Assembly: GCA_001414485.1 (NCBI GenBank)
Contig: LLEY01000139.1
Coordinates: 105,175 to 169,174, forward strand
Length of the DNA stretch: 64,000 bases
Source: Calycina herbarum
Lineage: Eukaryota; Ascomycota; Leotiomycetes; Helotiales; Pezizellaceae
Reading direction: 5' to 3'
In this document: piece after piece, positions 45,608 to 56,770 of the stretch
How the letters are laid out: each line of letters starts with the position of its first letter
Numbering within the stretch: position 1 is the stretch's first letter
Notes under the pieces: model-generated
The model's database searches: none
The model's input: the letters and a program-made list of their open reading frames with translations, nothing else
What the model was told of the DNA's origin: nothing
Position numbers and translations under genes: made by a program

Positions 45608-46561
45608 TCACGCAACTTCACGGCTCGGTGGAATTGTTGGAATCCTTGGCTCCAATTGTGCTGGGGACTTTTTTGGAGGAGCCATGACATGGCATGGGCA
45701 TTTGGGACGATTCTGGAATACCCCGTAATCCTGTAATGCCCGCTGCCTGCTCGCAGGTTGACCCACCCGATCCAACGGTGCTGAAGTTCCTGCCCTTTTT
45801 TGCTTTTCTGCCACTTTCGCCATCCACGGTGGAATTTGCATGTTTTTGGAATTTTGAATAAAATACCCATATTTTGGGAAGGAAATGTGCGAAGATGGAT
45901 CCAATACGACGTCATTGCGCTGGCAACGAACCTTTTCTACCTCTACTTCGAGTACACGTGTGCAGAAGGAGCGCGGAAGTGAATATTTTGATGCCATGTA
46001 TGCGGGCTTGCTGTCCGTGTTATCTGGCTGCATGGGCTGAAGAGTCTTGTCCAATCTGATGTTCTCCATGGCGCCCTCCAGCTCGAGCGGGAGGAGGCGT
46101 AGCTGCAGGCAGGGGATGTTTTGTGGCACGATCCTGTACAACGTGGGAACAACCAGGATGCCTTTTTCCACTTTCCGCGAATGAGATGTCGGAGGATATG
46201 CAGGTCTCTCGTTCTTCCGACCTATTTTGACGCAAACAGAGCAACACATATCAGGGCATAACTGACAGCGTTGTTCTGCTGGAGAAGAAAGCAGCGATGA
46301 AAGAGTCGGTGTACTGACCGCTGGGCCAAGAGCGGGGGGGCAAAACCCTGAGGAGGTAATAACGGGATATATATCAGAGGCTGGGAAGATGAAAACTCTG
46401 CAAATTGAGGTCCAGGGAGAAGGGTGATGTTCCCTGAAGACGAAACGGCAGAACAAAGTCCAGTTGCCCCATCGAGCGATTTGAGCAAATGACACAAGCG
46501 AGCCACGGAGCAGCGGGCGGACAGCCCTCGTTATCGTTGGCCCGTGGGAGGTGGCTGGCAA
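45608..46561 (-). other. Long ORF of doubtful coding status
   Basis: A 317-codon minus-strand open frame, rich in Ser, Pro, Cys and Arg, without signal peptide, membrane segment or known motif. It overlaps another 257-codon frame at 45142-45915. Neither has the codon look of the real genes here, and I see no clear flanking splice continuation. It may be an orphan gene, or a transcribed non-coding region with higher GC. Confidence 0.2.
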
Positions 46562-48409
46562 AAGGAGGAAGAGCCTCTGTATGCGCGCTGGAGCCTCAGA
46601 TGCAGCCTTAGAAAAAGACGAGGCTGGAGAGGGTGGGTGTGATGAGGCTGCCTACTGGTAAAGGTGGATATATCTGATGTTAAATAATGGTGCATTTCCG
46701 TCTTGGGATTGGTTTCCAAGCTCCAAGCAGGCAAGGGGAACAGACCACACAGACTTGCATCATCAGCCAGTATCCAGCTGCAGGTGTTCACCTGCGTGCA
46801 GGCGAGCCTTGATATGATATGCCCTAAATCAAGGCTACCCGAGAGTGCATCGATAGCCTGTAGCGGCAGCCTTCCGGTACCCATTTCAGGGCGTGATGGT
46901 ATGCTGGCGCACTGATTTGCAGCGCTATCGTAGCGCTACTGCAACAGTTGGGTTGGGACGCGCGAAGCAGCATACAGAGAGAGCATAGCGCACATGAACC
47001 CGTTGAAAGCAGTTCCTGAAGTTGGAAGGGAACGGTACCGTGACGGGAATGATGGAAGCCGTTTGGCGCATCTCAAACTCGGAGTTCGATGGAGGTCATG
47101 GGCTGGAACTGGATGGAGCTGGATGGGGAAACATGGTATGACCGACGCTGATTGTGAGGAGAAACAGGTTGCAATTCGTCAAAGACACAAGGATGTGATG
47201 AAGAGGTGTGTGTGGTTCGCGTGAGACTTCTCCAAAGTTCCCCCCTGAAAATACATCCGCTAAGCTGGATCCGGCCTCGGCTATCACCTGACGAGCCTGG
47301 ATTGCTCTTTGGATTTTGGCTGTGAGAGGTTGAGCAGCCGCTGGATAAAGTGATGGGAATTAATCGTCTATAATAATGAAAAAAAGCAGTCACGGCGACA
47401 TTGTGGACGACCTCCGCCTCCCTATTCGGTTGATTCCGACTGCAACCCAGTGAGTCCCATATCATGACTATTTCGGTTGACACTATTCTTGCCTACACTT
47501 TCTACCTTTTCTTACGGCCAGGCCATAGAAGAGGGTGTGCTCGCGCGGGCCAATGTTCGAATGTAGTGAAGATTTTTGCGATTGAGAGTGTCAGCCTCCA
47601 ACAACCTAGACCCTAACCTTGAAGTAAAGTCATCATGAGGTGAGAAATGGCAGAAAGATAACGCCCTCTTGAACCGTCCTGAGATTGTGGATGGTCAGAA
47701 AAGGGTTATGACGATGCGACGATAGCCTGGTTTTGAATCCTCCCACTCTTTCGCCCCTCAATTGGCGATATCTTCAAACGCGACCCCTCCTCCAGTGTCG
47801 TCAACCCCCTCTATTTTCCCCTCTCACGCACTCCCCTCCTTCTGCTTGTGACACCCACACCACAGCTCTCTCTTCGCGGCCACCCCTCTATGGACGGTAT
47901 CAATGCAAAGCAGCTGCACGCACATATCTAGCCCCTCGCCCTCTCACTAAAAGCTCCCCAAATAAACCCCCTCTTTACGACCACTGCGGCATGTTCTGCA
48001 GCTCTTCTTAGTTCTTACTGTACAGTAAGAAAGATACCCTCCATCAGCATTCCCATTCCCAGCACTGCACTACACTACACTACTCTACACGAGATCTACA
48101 CCCGACACTCGTATGTGACCGGCCGAACCCGTCTGGACGACTTCCAGGAACACATTAGGCTGGAAGCAAAGCAGAGGCACATCAGATGCACCTCATCCTT
48201 CTTCATATATTTCGTACGCCCTTTTTCGTACGTGTGCGACGACGCTGCAACCTTCCCACGCGTAGCGCATCTGCAATCAATCCTGGACGTGTCCGTTGGC
48301 ACCAAATCCACAGATCATATACCGACTTGTGTCCCTGATTGAGGCAGCGTTCTCTCTCGACCAAAGGATCGCTCCCAAGGACCGCAAGAAAGAGGAGCAC
48401 CTTGAACAC

Positions 48410-48427
48410 TGGACTGGACTGGACTGG
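48410..48427. repeat. GGACT pentanucleotide repeat
   Basis: TGGACTGGACTGGACTGGA, a short pentanucleotide microsatellite in the gene-poor region. It lies about 110 bp before a CAG/CAGCAG tract at 48541-48558. Confidence 0.8.
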
Positions 48428-48766
48428 AACGCAAGACCAGAACACCACAACTAGACCATAACCACCAAAGGAATCCACAGGAAGCAGGACCCAAATAATC
48501 CCAATTCGCATCCCAATTCGCATCCCAAGTTGAGCTCGCAGCAGCAGCAGCAGCAGCCTGACCTCAGCCCCTCATCGGTCGGCCCTTCATCCCTAAACTC
48601 ATCCGGCGGATACGATTCGCTGAGATTTGTTTTGGTCGCATCGACTCGCATCTCAGCCTCTGAAGAGCCAGCAGAGGCTTGAATAGGCTCGGAAAGAGAG
48701 GCCCTTGCCTGTGCCTTTGGAGCTGTCGCCGACCACTCCGTGGTCCCAACTTCATCAACGGCCTCC

Positions 48767-48806
48767 AATTCGTTCTCCAATTCGTTCTCCAATTCGTTCT
48801 CCAATT
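48767..48806. repeat. 12-bp tandem repeat (CAATTCGTTCTC)
   Basis: The unit CAATTCGTTCTC occurs three times in a row, then a fourth copy diverges (CAATTCCACGAG). As DNA it is an ordinary minisatellite. Read on the minus strand it gives NELE repeats, but that frame is not otherwise gene-like. Confidence 0.8.
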
Positions 48807-49356
48807 CCACGAGTCGAGCCCTAATCTATTGCCCTCGCTCATCGCCACGCTGAGCACGCTGAACACGCATTTTCCAATTGTGAGTCAGGCGCACAGAGTT
48901 TGGTGCAAAGTATTATACCCTCTCCATACATATCATCCTCTCATCGCCGCATCACCACCCAATCTCGCGATATCGATATCACGACTTCGCCGTCAACCAC
49001 CACCAACATCCGCCATCCGCGCCCCATCCCCATACCCATCCATACCTAGGTACCCATACCCTTTGACTCAATTCGGCATCATTCGTCGCGGCAACGTCAC
49101 TGCCTTCCCGAGTCGCCTCTGGAACCTCATTGCCGGTACTCTGCGGAAATATTTAACATTGGAACCCCATCGCGACCGTCGCCCGCCGCGAGTCCCAGGA
49201 AGATTCTGATCGTCCGAGTGTCCTGTCCTGTCTCTCTTCAATCTCGCTTCCTTCCCACTTCAACCATGGCCCAAGTTGCACCGGCTCCAGCATGAATCAG
49301 GGGCCTTCGTTGCACACCTCGAAAAAAAGTCACCAAGAAGGTTGAAGCGCACGCTC

Positions 49357-49756
49357 GTAAGTACTCTCTTTTAGCACCATTTTACAGTAGCACTCTTTTA
49401 CTTTTAGCCCCTTTGACCCTCTCGAGCCTCCTCGGGCGGCTTCGTTTCCTGCGTCTCCGTCCCTGGACTCCCGGGCACCTTTGACTCGGTGTCCACTGAA
49501 GTTCGAGGGCCTTTCCAGGATGTCCCAGGGCTCTCCAAGTCCCCCTGGAACATCCCTAGGGCCTCCCTGGATCAACAGTGGATTCTCGAGACACCGCCTT
49601 CAGGCCCAAGATAGCTGCTTAGCAGCCCAACCTCGAGGGGCTAAACTTCTGCGCAGCACATTCCAGAAGCCACCGTTGTCTCATCCCCCCAATGACCGTT
49701 CGCATATTCTGGGATTACTCTAAAGCCCTGTTCGCTGACCCACCCAACTTTTGCAG
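49357..49756 (+). promoter_or_regulatory. Possible 5'-leader intron of the gene at 50234
   Basis: A GTAAGT donor (49357) and a strong acceptor (CGCTGACCCACCC, then AACTTTTGCAG ending at 49756) lie upstream of the start codon with no protein gene between. The acceptor with its CTGAC branch point is convincing; the pairing with this donor is a guess. A long spliced leader would be in keeping with a regulated gene. Confidence 0.35.
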
Positions 49757-50233
49757 TCATCGCCCCCTGGCACCACCACCCTTGCGCAGCCAACGCACCA
49801 CCGAAAAGCAGCACCCCGAGTGAAATTTCCCGCCCACACAAAACACTTGTTAAATATCAACTCCCCCAGCCACCAGCACTTTCGAAGTCTTCGACAACAA
49901 CGAACACAAATCTTTCGATCCAAACGCTTACCACAACGATTACCAATACGTCATCGAGCCGGAATCGTCCTGCTCATTCTCGAATCTTCGAAGCCGACAC
50001 CGATCGACTTCAACGCCAATTTCAACGACTTCCTTTTCGAAGGAATCCTCATCGACCAGTTCTTGACATGTACGGATCAACGACACAGGTTTCCTCCTTC
50101 TCTCGTACCGACTACATACCACCACGGTGACGGGCTCGTCACATCCTCCAGCGCCACGATTTAGGGCGCGTTCGACTCTTTTCCTTTTCCTTTTATTTGG
50201 GTATCCGCGGGACATTTTAGAAAGCAGGATACC

Positions 50234-51391
50234 ATGAACAACTACTCATCATACCACACGTCCCCCGCTCATGCGGGGGCTGGACACTACGGATTCAGTG
50301 CGACTCCATCGCCTGCTGGATCACCATCCGGGGGAGCCCATGGGTTCTATGCACCACGAACGGGACCTTCGACACGACACAATCACTCACGACACACTTC
50401 ATCTGGGGATGCGTATGGATATACCCAATCTCCAAGAGCGTTCTCCCCCAGATACAACTCCAAAGGAGATTACGCGACTGCTGCCAATGTGAGTCGAAAA
50501 CAAAGTTCTTGGTCCGGTCCGCGTCATGAGCCGAAGCCGCGGCGCAGTTCTTTCTCCTATCGAGCCTCTCATGGGGATTCCGACGAGGACGATTATGAAT
50601 TTATTGAATGTGTGGTGGATGGTGTTCTCTACCGAAGAGCCCGGCGGCCGACAAAGCCAACTTTCAATTATCGTGGTGGGCATGGCACTGATTACTATTA
50701 CTCTCAGGGCTATTATGAAAAGGATGAACCTGAGGAACAATATCAACCCTCACCAAGAAGACGTCGACAATCATCATCGACACCACAACGACCACCACCA
50801 ACGCGCGCGGCCGCGCCAAAGAAACCGCCACCAACACCAAAGGCAACCGACGCTGACGCTCGTAAGCATCGCATTCCTCCCGGATACTCGCTCAAGAATT
50901 GGGATCCTTCGGAGGAGCCCATTATGCTTTTGGGTAGTGTCTTCGATGCCAACAGTCTCGGAAAATGGGTTTACGATTGGACTGTCTACCACCATGGACC
51001 CGCCACCCCAATTGCCGACATGGCCGGTGAACTCTGGCTACTTCTGATCCAGCTAGCTGGCAAGGTCAGGCGTGCGGAAGAATGCATGACACGCATTCGA
51101 AAAGAGGAGAACAGAGAGATGGTGGAAGATTTCATCGAATCCGGGGAGCGATTGACCGACAAGCTGAAGAAACTTTTGAAGGCCTGCGAAACACCAATGC
51201 TCAAGGCAGGCAAGAAAGGAGGAAGAGAGCAAGCACAATTGGGCAAGAACGCAGGTACTGAATTCGTCGACTCTATCTTTGGACGCGATCGTCAACTCGA
51301 GCACACCGAAAAGTTCATGTCATCCATCCGCCTTTGGAACTTGCGATTCGACGCCAACTGCGAGGATATCCTGCGCAGACCAGGACAATAG
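50234..51391 (+). CDS. Conserved fungal protein, Ser/Arg/Pro-rich N-terminus, helical C-terminal domain
   Basis: A single exon of 385 residues; the ATG at 50234 is the first in frame. Residues 1-205 are low complexity: Ser/His/Gly/Tyr-rich at first, then SRKQSSWSGPRHEPKPRRSS, an acidic patch with DDYEFIECVVDGVLYRRARR, and a Pro-rich linker (RRRRQSSSTPQRPPPTRAAA). Residues ~212-385 look folded: RKHRIPPGYSLKNWDPSEEP, IMLLGSVFDANSLGKWVYDW, TVYHHGPATPIADMAGELWL and LLIQLAGKVRRAEECMTRIR, then a charged helix ending LRRPGQ. I believe the C-terminal domain is strongly conserved among Pezizomycotina, but I know of no function. It is sometimes labelled as a cell-wall-protein lookalike because of the Pro-rich part, which I would not trust. 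There is no signal peptide. Confidence 0.9.
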   Translation: MNNYSSYHTSPAHAGAGHYGFSATPSPAGSPSGGAHGFYAPRTGPSTRHNHSRHTSSGDAYGYTQSPRAFSPRYNSKGDYATAANVSRKQSSWSGPRHEPKPRRSSFSYRASHGDSDEDDYEFIECVVDGVLYRRARRPTKPTFNYRGGHGTDYYYSQGYYEKDEPEEQYQPSPRRRRQSSSTPQRPPPTRAAAPKKPPPTPKATDADARKHRIPPGYSLKNWDPSEEPIMLLGSVFDANSLGKWVYDWTVYHHGPATPIADMAGELWLLLIQLAGKVRRAEECMTRIRKEENREMVEDFIESGERLTDKLKKLLKACETPMLKAGKKGGREQAQLGKNAGTEFVDSIFGRDRQLEHTEKFMSSIRLWNLRFDANCEDILRRPGQ

Positions 51392-54300
51392 AGTCTTGAA
51401 GAAAAAACACATAACATAACAAAAAACAACATGGCAGATATCTGCGCATAAATGATCTGGGAGTGCACCCCCACGATCCCAACATGGAGGAGAGAAAGAT
51501 GGCAGGCAGAAGAACAAGGGACAGGAGTTTCGTCTTGCAAAGTTCGACATAGTTTTTATTTTTGCTTTCTTACTGGGCTACTCTACGATACCCCTCCGCT
51601 GCGTTCTAGATGATATGGCGATCCGGCATTTCATTTGGTGGGTGTAAGAATAATTTATATATTTTTTTGCTTTTCTTATTATTGAAAGAAGGGGCAAACG
51701 AGGAGCAATCCATTTAGAGATCAACGGAATCACAAGGGAAAAAGAAAAGTTTGGTCTGTGGCTTCTTTTTTTTTTTCTTTTTCGAGATGAGCTGGAAAGG
51801 GATATCCGAGAAGATGTCACTTGGGGAATAATGATGGGGCGCATCGTATGGGTTGCATTTATTTTGATATGGCTGGGAGGAGAATGATGGAATGGACACC
51901 TTTTGTAATTGTAGTCGGCACCTTTAAGTTCTTGATCTTTTGATGGGGGGGTTCTTGTTGCATTTTCGCGCGTTCGTCTGGTTGGCTGGTTCACGGGGGT
52001 TCTGCTCGAGAGAGATTCAATATATAGCCTATCTTTTTTATATATTCTGCTATACTTGATTGTGAACTGTGCCTGTTCAACTCTTTTAATTTCCTTGCTC
52101 AAGTCAATCATACCGGTCGAGTCACTTTCTCCAGCTACGTGAAGTGAAGTCTTGCTTACCCACCACCCCTCCTTTGCTATCCAATAAAGCAAAATCATCC
52201 ATTTCATACCAATCACCACCCCCCTCTCGAACACACAGCCCATGATTTGCTCAGAAATAGACACCTCGCACATCTTGACTCCATTTGCGATTCGCACCTC
52301 TCGCACATTTTACGTGAGGGACGTGAGGGACATGTGAATCCCTCGTGGTGTGGCAGGTGTGGTAGAGGTGGTTGCAGGGTAGTAATTAACCGTTTAACGG
52401 TTGGAGCCTACGAGGATGGTGGTGGTCTGTGGTGGTCTGTCTAGTGGATGATTTTGGTGTGGTGGAAGGGTTGTGTGGTGTGGTATGGTATGGTGTGGTA
52501 TGCATGATGTATGTGATGTATGTATGTATGTATGTATGTCTGATCACAGTGTGTGATGAGGGTGTAGGGGGTGTGGGAAATTTTGCCGAGAGGGGAGAGT
52601 ATGCTTACTGGTGTGTGTGGTATTTTTGTGTGTTGTGTGATGTACTCTCTTTTTTGGGGGGTGAGCGGGAGGCACAGCTTTTTTTTTCCTTTTTCCCTTT
52701 CGACGGGGGGACAAGGGAATTGGGGAGGGGAGGAGGGGGAGTGATCAGAGAGGAGGAGTGTAAAAGGAGAGGGGAAGAGGAAGGTGGGTGGGAGGTTGGG
52801 ATACTTGTGATGAGAGAGTTTTCGTCTTGTTGGAGTTTTGGTTGATTGGGATTGCGGGTTGGAGTTGGATGAGGCTCTTGATGTTGGTCAGTAATTGGGC
52901 TGGCTCGGCTGGGTTGGAAGGGGTTGAGTTAGGTTGGGTTGGCAAGTGCCGCGATGGGATCAATGGCTATCAGATTAATCCCTTGATTTGATCCTTCGAG
53001 TCCACCCACACACACACACACAGATATCAAACGACAAAGAAAAGGAATTAATTAATTGAGGGTGTAAAAGCAGCATGTTTTCTTTATTTTAATTTTCCTG
53101 TTGGACGTAAATTTTAATCTAACACCTTGTACTCAACCCTGCCTGCGCCATATACTGACTGACGAGGCGAGGTTCAATAAAGCGCCCCCTACCAAATTTT
53201 TATTGCTCAGTTATTAATAAAACCCACCCTCCTCGCCTCTAGATATAATTTCTGCGTCACACAAGCACTATAATCTATCTAAACGTCGTACAAAGCCTTA
53301 TTAATGTCCCTATCAGCCAGCGTCAGCGTCTGCAGTGTTGAGAAGTTAGTGTTGGTGTTGGTGCCATGCGATAGGCCGTGCTAGTGTGCTGGTCTTCGGG
53401 TATTGTGTGCATGCTGTGCATCATGTACGGTTTGTTGGTGGAGAGGGATGGTGGGATGGATGGGGTATGTACATAAAAAGATATGCAGGTTAGTTATTTT
53501 TGGCATAAGTAAGCCAGCAGCAGGTGAGGGATGACACACTGCCCCTTCCTCAGGCTTCCTGTTTACCGAGTTTGGTAGATGAGGGGCTACCGTAGGGAGA
53601 GGCTTTTTATATTTTTTTAGGAAGAGAGAGAGGTGGGGGGATTTAGATTAGGTGGATTAGATTGATTGCTTTGGGGGTTTGGATTGATCGTGAGAAAGGA
53701 GCTGGTGGAGAGATTTCGGGTTGAGATGCATGTTGACGAAGTAAGGTTATCAGGTTTTCTCAATTGAGATCTTACAGCAACTAAACGAGCAAGCAGTACT
53801 TACACGAAACAATTGAACCCCGACGGGAAAAAAAGCTTTCCCCAAAGGATTCCCCTCGCGAAAAAAATAAAACACTCGTAAATCTGATTCTCTCCCATCC
53901 TGTAGGTAGCCTCATCGTGAAATCTCGTGGAAATCTCACATCACGTCAACCCCTCTTCTGGTGCCTCAAATTTTCCAAAACCGCCACAAAAAAACATCTG
54001 TCCTCCCCTTTAAAATCCCTTCGTAACTATGCTTGCCTTTCACTACCAAAACCCCCCCTCAATTGACTGACGGTCCGAAAATCTTACATCATCATCACTT
54101 CTTTGGTGGGGGAGATTTTTTCGGCCCTGCCCCGCACTTCGCTCTCCATTTTAGCATACGGACAGCCAACATCTGACTCTACAGCGGCCGTTAGATAACC
54201 TTACGCGCTTCCGGGTTCGTAGCTTCTGACGGGTCTCTTCAGCGGTACCGAGATAGAGGGACGGGGCGCTTACGGTAGTTACGATTTCGTGTACGCTTTT

Positions 54301-54561
54301 ACGTAAAGATCTGAGCTGAGAGCCGACGGGTTGAGGCTGAAGATTGCCCTAGCGTTGGTGTTTTGTTGGTGGGGTGGCAGAAAAAGGGAAAGGGATTAGA
54401 GGGTTTTTTTAAAGGACGAGGCTGAAGGTGGTTGGTCTCGTTATTGGTCTGCCTGGTGGGATTTCGAGGACCAATGATTTGGGATTGAGGATTGTCTTCG
54501 CGGATTAGGCATTTTTCGACGACGGAGGTTGAGGTTCTGATACAGCATCGAATCCAGCGAG
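51392..54561. other. Intergenic, 3.2 kb, simple-sequence rich
   Basis: It holds the 3' UTR of the gene at 50234, then low-complexity DNA: a T-run near 51767-51780, TGTA units at 52519-52540, a GGTGTGG-rich stretch at 52340-52640, a CA run at 53008-53022, and AT-rich 53.0-53.3 kb. Open frames at 51578-52306 and 52429-52845 are products of this composition. The last ~500 bp is the promoter of the methyltransferase gene. Confidence 0.55.
52519..52540. repeat. TGTA tetranucleotide microsatellite
   Basis: Five successive TGTA/GTAT units (ATGTATGTATGTATGTATGT), beside related ATGTGATGTATG sequence. Confidence 0.85.
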
Positions 54562-55719
54562 ATGCATTACATACGCTTCCTCAAGTCACCTCGGTTTATC
54601 GATAATTCTCTCAGGAATACGCCATCCTCGTTGACGGCGAAGATCACCATTACCACCGATTTGGGTGAATCTTTCTTATGGGAGGATATCAGTATTATCG
54701 CTGAACTTGTCGCTGAGAATGGAGAGACGGTTATTACAAAGGGGACTGAGTACTCGTGGAAAGGTAGAGAGGGGATGAGAAGTTTGGAAGTCAGCTTGAG
54801 AATTCCTAAACGAACGGAGGGCGTTGTGAGAATGAGAGTTTGTCCAGCTTCCAAGGACTTGGATGTGGAAAATTTATCCGATGTAGTTGAGAGAGTTGCT
54901 AAAGAAGAGGAAGGAAATGTTGTTGGAGTGAGAAGTATGGATGTCAAACTCTTGCCTTCTATATCGAAAGAGGTACAGCCTCCCCTCGCGGAACGAGTTT
55001 TCCAAATTGGAGAGGGGAAGGAAGCACTTCATATTTGGGAGGAAACTGGAGAGTCGATTGCGAGGCATATCTGGTAATATTTTGTCCCCATCAGAACATC
55101 ATTCACATCTAATGAGATGTTTAGGGATGCAGGCCTGACATTCTCCTCATACCTTCACACAGTTTCTCCCATCTCAACAACAAACACGTCAGGATCCCAT
55201 CTCCCAGTCTTGGGAAAACTCCTACAACAAAAGAACCTCCAAGTGCTAGAACTAGGAGCAGGCTGCGGAATCGTCGGACTAACACTACACCACCACTTTC
55301 CCAACATCTCTTCACTCCTCCTCACCGACCTCCCTGAAGCTTCTGAAATCCTCTCTCTCAATATCTCTCATCCGTCCATCACTCAAAGCAAATCCAAAGT
55401 TGAACACGAAGTTCTAGATTGGTCACAACCGCTCCCTTCCTTCGCGGAAAGAAAATGGGATTTAATCGCTGTAGCAGATTGCACATATAACCCCGATGTG
55501 GTTCCAGATCTTGTGAAAACTTTGAAAGCTGTGACGGAGGAGAATAAGGAAGCTTTGGTCTGTGTGGCTATGAAGGTTAGACATGATGGTGAGATGGTGT
55601 TTTTTGATCTTATGGGTGTAGCTGGATTGGAGGTTGTCGAGACGTGTAAAATACCCGTTGGCGTTTTGGGAGGCGAGGCGGAGGATATTGAGATTTTTGT
55701 TTTTCGGAGGAAGGGTTGA
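54562..55719 (+). CDS. Family-16 lysine methyltransferase (METTL21-like)
   Basis: Two exons: 54562-55073 and 55125-55719. The 51-nt intron has a GTAATA donor and a TTTAG acceptor with a CTAAT branch point, and the phase agrees. The protein has 368 residues. The methyltransferase core starts at ~160 with EETGESIARHIWDAGLTFSS, then motif I LQVLELGAGCGIVGLTLHHH, motif II LLLTDLPEASEILSLNI, and the late motif WDLIAVADCTYNPDVVPDLV. The E/D-x-G-x-G-x-G SAM pocket and the DCTYNPD motif are as in the METTL21 protein-lysine methyltransferases. The first ~155 residues (MHYIRFLKSPRFIDN; LTAKITITTDLGESF) are a beta-rich extension I have seen in fungal members. Substrate unknown; yeast relatives act on elongation factors and ribosomal proteins. 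Confidence 0.9.
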
Positions 55720-56154
55720 GCTGAGTGGGAAGAATATCGTGGTGGGAGATTGCCAGGTGGTAGTGGTAACAGCTCTTTCTCAAAGCTGAAAAACTCATGG
55801 GGATCACCGTGAACAACTCGAGAATAAAAGGAATGTTTCATGTTTAACTTCACTGGCAATATACATAAAATTGAAGGGGCCTGGAGCAGGACTTCACTAT
55901 GGCATTGAGCAATTCAATTGTTGCAAAACACTAACCCTGATCAGTTTTTAGTCAAATTACTAATTGAGGATGGGAACTCTAATGTCAGTAAAATAATCGA
56001 ACAATGTTTATTAGAGCTTCGACAGTGAAAGAGGAATGACAGTAAGAACACTAAACCTCCCTATAGCTTTTCTGTGTAATTTCACTTTTACGCAAACTCA
56101 AGCTTTCTGAAGTGTGGGGATTAGGTCTGATATCTTGAGCAGTGTGAGAAATGA

Positions 56155-56770
56155 GTAGAGTAGAGTAGAGTAGCGGTAACTACTTTACTCTACTCAACCC
56201 ATTTAATATGCTACTCTAAATAACTCAGAGCACTACTCAAGTTGTTCGGACCGAGTCGGGACAAGCTAGGCCGGGGCTTAGAACAGCATCGGGGTAGCGC
56301 TACAAGTAGGCTAGGAGCTTAAGCAAGATCTTCTATCTACTATTTCCTACGTAACTTCTTTAAAAATAGCCTTAATAAAGTAGTATTAATTAAATAGTAG
56401 TTTTTGTCTTATATATCTCCTATGAATATTAAGTATCTACTTGTCGTTATATGGGTGAGTGAACTTATGAGTCATATCCATCCACGTGACTAGGACGCTA
56501 GCATCACGCTAGCAAGCATAAATAGTCGTACTTCGTGTACCTTGAATAGTCACAGAGAATACAACATACGCATATGCAACCATACAGATTTATGACCAAG
56601 TCATACCAACACTACTTATATACTTATAATTTCTATTTATAGTACTCCTTCAAGTACTACTTGAGTGGTCTTAAGCAACTACTTTACTCTACTTAAAGGA
56701 GTTACTACTCAAACTCTACTCTACTCTACTTAGTCTACTTAGAGTACTACTTGAGTACCTAAGTAGCTTG
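56155..56770. mobile_element. GAGTA inverted-repeat element
   Basis: The left end (56156-56195) has AGTAGAGTAGAGTAGAGTAG, then CGGTAACTACTTTACTC. The right end (about 56685-56745), reverse-complemented, has AGTAGAGTAGAGTAGAGTTT, then GAGTAGTAACTCCTTTAAG. So about 40 bp of each end match with small gaps around a ~500 bp interior. The interior includes TTGTTCGGACCGAGTCGGGA, a motif with a relative at 34.63 kb. No coding capacity. It is probably a decayed non-autonomous DNA transposon. The ends are not sharply defined, since GAGTA repeats blur them. Confidence 0.5.
56445..56645. mobile_element. Possible solo LTR fragment
   Basis: Within the GAGTA element, 56450-56640 has an LTR look: GCATAAATAGTCG (TATA-like), then a pyrimidine/AC-rich run ending in GAATACAACATACGCATATG. 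CACGCTAGCAAGC and AGGACGCTAGCATC make short GCTAGC repeats. No paired LTR, primer-binding site or duplication is visible, so this is weak. Confidence 0.2.

Larger units (their letters stand above)
42158..50233. other. 8-kb gene-poor region
   Basis: No convincing protein gene. 42.2-44.2 kb is C/A-rich with simple repeats (CGAAGCAA units at 42822-42848, CA run at 43441-43460, CTCA run at 43543-43556, AAGGA units at 43762-43785). 44.7-47.2 kb has higher GC and holds two long overlapping minus-strand open frames, 45142-45915 (257 aa) and 45608-46561 (317 aa), in different frames and without recognisable protein features. 47.7-49.3 kb is C/T-rich. 49.3-50.2 kb looks like the leader of the gene at 50234. 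Confidence 0.5.

Noticed and set aside
45142..45915. 257-codon minus-strand frame as a gene
   Set aside because: No recognisable domain, overlaps another frame in a different register, and lacks clear splice structure; kept only as part of the doubtful region.
48451..49209. Frames with NELE repeats (-) and FVLQ repeats (+)
   Set aside because: Both derive from the CAATTCGTTCTC tandem repeat and nearby simple sequence, with no other support.
51578..52306. 242-codon minus-strand frame downstream of the gene at 50234
   Set aside because: Lys/Ser/Arg-rich, contains a poly-Lys run from a T-tract, and falls in the 3' UTR and simple-sequence region.
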